Shown here: positions 62,690 through 64,000 of the stretch, in pieces
How positions within the stretch are numbered: position 1 is the stretch's first letter
How the letters are laid out: the number at the start of each line of letters is the position of its first letter
Assembly: GCF_032362555.1 (NCBI RefSeq)
Contig: NC_083525.1
Coordinates: 2,651,501-2,715,500 of the forward strand
Direction: 5' to 3'
Length of the DNA stretch: 64,000 bases
Source of the DNA: Amyelois transitella
Taxonomy: Eukaryota > Arthropoda > Insecta > Lepidoptera > Pyralidae
Program-made: the position numbers and the translations under genes
The notes under the pieces: model-generated
Databases searched by the model: none
What the model was told of the DNA's origin: nothing
What the model saw: only the letters and a program-made list of their open reading frames with translations

Positions 62690-64000
62690 GTAAGTCCGGG
62701 GTAGTTGGCCATAGTTTTTTCTTAGCTTTACTAGAAATCAAATACTAATATTTTTATAATTATATTTATTTTTTATTAAACTTTAAAGAATCAACTTTGA
62801 TATTACAAACATAAAAGTAACAACTTCTAATGAGAACACCTTACTTATTAAGGTTTTTTTAAAATCACAAGTGGCCATCTCTCCCGAGGTGTCCGGGTGT
62901 GATGGCCAAGGCATTAGAGGTAAGATGGCCATAACTTAATTCTAGGCTTATAATTACTTTTTGGTCTCATTTTTACTTTTAAGTCTTCTTTTCTCTTCGC
63001 CACATCTGGAGCACTTCAGTTGTGGCGGTTTCAAATGCAGTACAGTGTTCGTGAACCCAAAACTGGTACACTGTACATTGAAGCCAGTCTTCGATGAGAA
63101 GTGTTTCGTAGTAGTTCTCACCACATCCACGACAGTTGTCTTTTTTGTCTAACTTTCTGTTTTTATTCTTATCTGACAATATTTTTAATGGAATATCGTC
63201 ACTATTATCAGATAATATTCGAATGGCTTTTCTTTTTACATATTGAACAGTACCTTTTCTTGTCTCCTCCTTTTCCTTCTTTATTTTGACACATTTTCTT
63301 ACGTTTTCCTTTTTTTACTTTTTTCTGCAGCATTTTTTCTAGTTTTGATGTGTTCTTCCGATGTCAATAGTGTTCCAACTTGCTTTGCTCGTTTACGCAC
63401 TTCAATCAATTTTTGTGGAATAGGTGATATATCCTGTAAAATTCGAGATGGGGTGTAATCTGGATCTTTACTGGATGAAACCTCTTTCGGAGTGCTCGGA
63501 TGTGAAAGATTAGACGTCTTGGCAGTTCTTACGGAAATTTTTGATCTTTTAGAACTGATTACGGGGCTATGGTATGTTTCACTTCTTGATTCATGAGAAC
63601 ACCCTGGTGCAGGTTCCTTTTCATTGTCCACAACAGATGCACATTGGGAAAGCTCTTGTGTAGCAGAAGTATTCGTTGAGTCACTAGATTATTGAATAAA
63701 TGCGTAATCTGGCACCGTTTCTGGGTTGAGAGGATACACTCCAGTTGATAAACATCATTTCTGTACCATGGCAATAGTGCTAATTGCAGTCGGTATACGA
63801 TGGCCATATGGCTATCATACACCGATTACAATTGGCCATCTCTCCTTCTTTTCCGTGCAAGATGGCCACAACTAAAACTAAAACAATTCATGACACGAAA
63901 CAAATAATTTTGAGGTAATAACTTAGCATTGTTTGTATACTTTGCAACAAATACAAATATCACCATTATTTTCAGAAACTGAGACCACAGTTGTATAAAA
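62690..64000 (-). pseudogene. Degraded pogo-like DNA transposon with transposase C-terminal remnant
   Basis: On the - strand a remnant reads a GVYPLNPETVPDYAF segment, as in pogo/Tigger transposases after the DDE domain, at about 63750-63695. A stop follows, then a Ser/Lys-rich region (SPIPQKLIEVRKRAKQVGTL, 63631-63299), a frameshift near 63300, and a C-terminal PHD-like zinc finger (NCRGCGENYYE..WLQC..WVHEHCTA, 63179-62979). The likely element end lies near 62690 (TAGGGTAAGTCCGGGGTAGT). TGGCCATC motifs recur in both flanks. The other end is beyond the window. Confidence 0.7.

Overview
This is nuclear DNA from an insect, almost certainly a moth or butterfly. Genes have many short exons with GT..AG introns, the background is AT-rich, and introns and spacers are full of short retroposons ending in (TATG)n or (CATA)n tails of a lepidopteran type. 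I cannot name the species.

Layout. (1) About 127-18,211, + strand: the 3' part of an animal fatty-acid-synthase-like gene, 33 exons whose splice phases all agree, entering from beyond the left edge. (2) 18,839-26,367, - strand: cytoplasmic asparaginyl-tRNA synthetase (10 exons), convergent with the first gene. (3) 26,528-27,843: a 646-bp hAT-type non-autonomous element inserted into an identical copy of itself, just upstream of the synthetase start. A small + strand ORF (27,859-28,041) follows. (4) 29,004-36,042, + strand: SH2B/Lnk adaptor (5 exons). (5) 40,138-44,134, - strand: ZSWIM7 (SWS1) followed by RAD1, with reading frames overlapping by 8 nt. (6) 44,923-46,200, - strand: Mediator subunit MED21. 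(7) 47,467-48,967, + strand: a stand-alone 259-residue gene homologous only to the central non-catalytic core of the FAS-like protein. (8) 51,487-52,527, - strand: a SLC35G1-like multi-pass transporter. (9) 53-64 kb: gene-poor, repeat-rich DNA ending in a degraded, internally deleted pogo-like transposon.

Most notable points. The FAS-like protein has an intact reading frame across all its visible exons, yet it has lost key residues in four domains: the KS histidine of the SNxGH motif, the KR glycine-rich and catalytic motifs, the ACP serine, and the TE serine and histidine. MAT, DH and ER signatures are kept. A separate gene 29 kb away carries only the FAS central core with the same intron positions. 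ZSWIM7 (recombination) and RAD1 (9-1-1 checkpoint clamp) look like a dicistronic unit. The nested hAT copies each have their own 8-bp target-site duplication. Two perfect, almost loopless hairpins lie back to back at 61.2 kb.

Dispersed families, named here for use below: family A is a ~257-bp retroposon starting GCCGTGTGGTTCCCGG. Family B is the 3' end of a non-LTR retrotransposon. Their last ~30 bp resemble each other, which suggests a SINE/LINE partnership. Families C and D are SINE-like repeats with tRNA-like parts, and family E is a dispersed repeat ending near GACGAAGTCGCGGGC..AGCTAGT. All homology calls come from reading translated exons and remembered family features; no database search was run.
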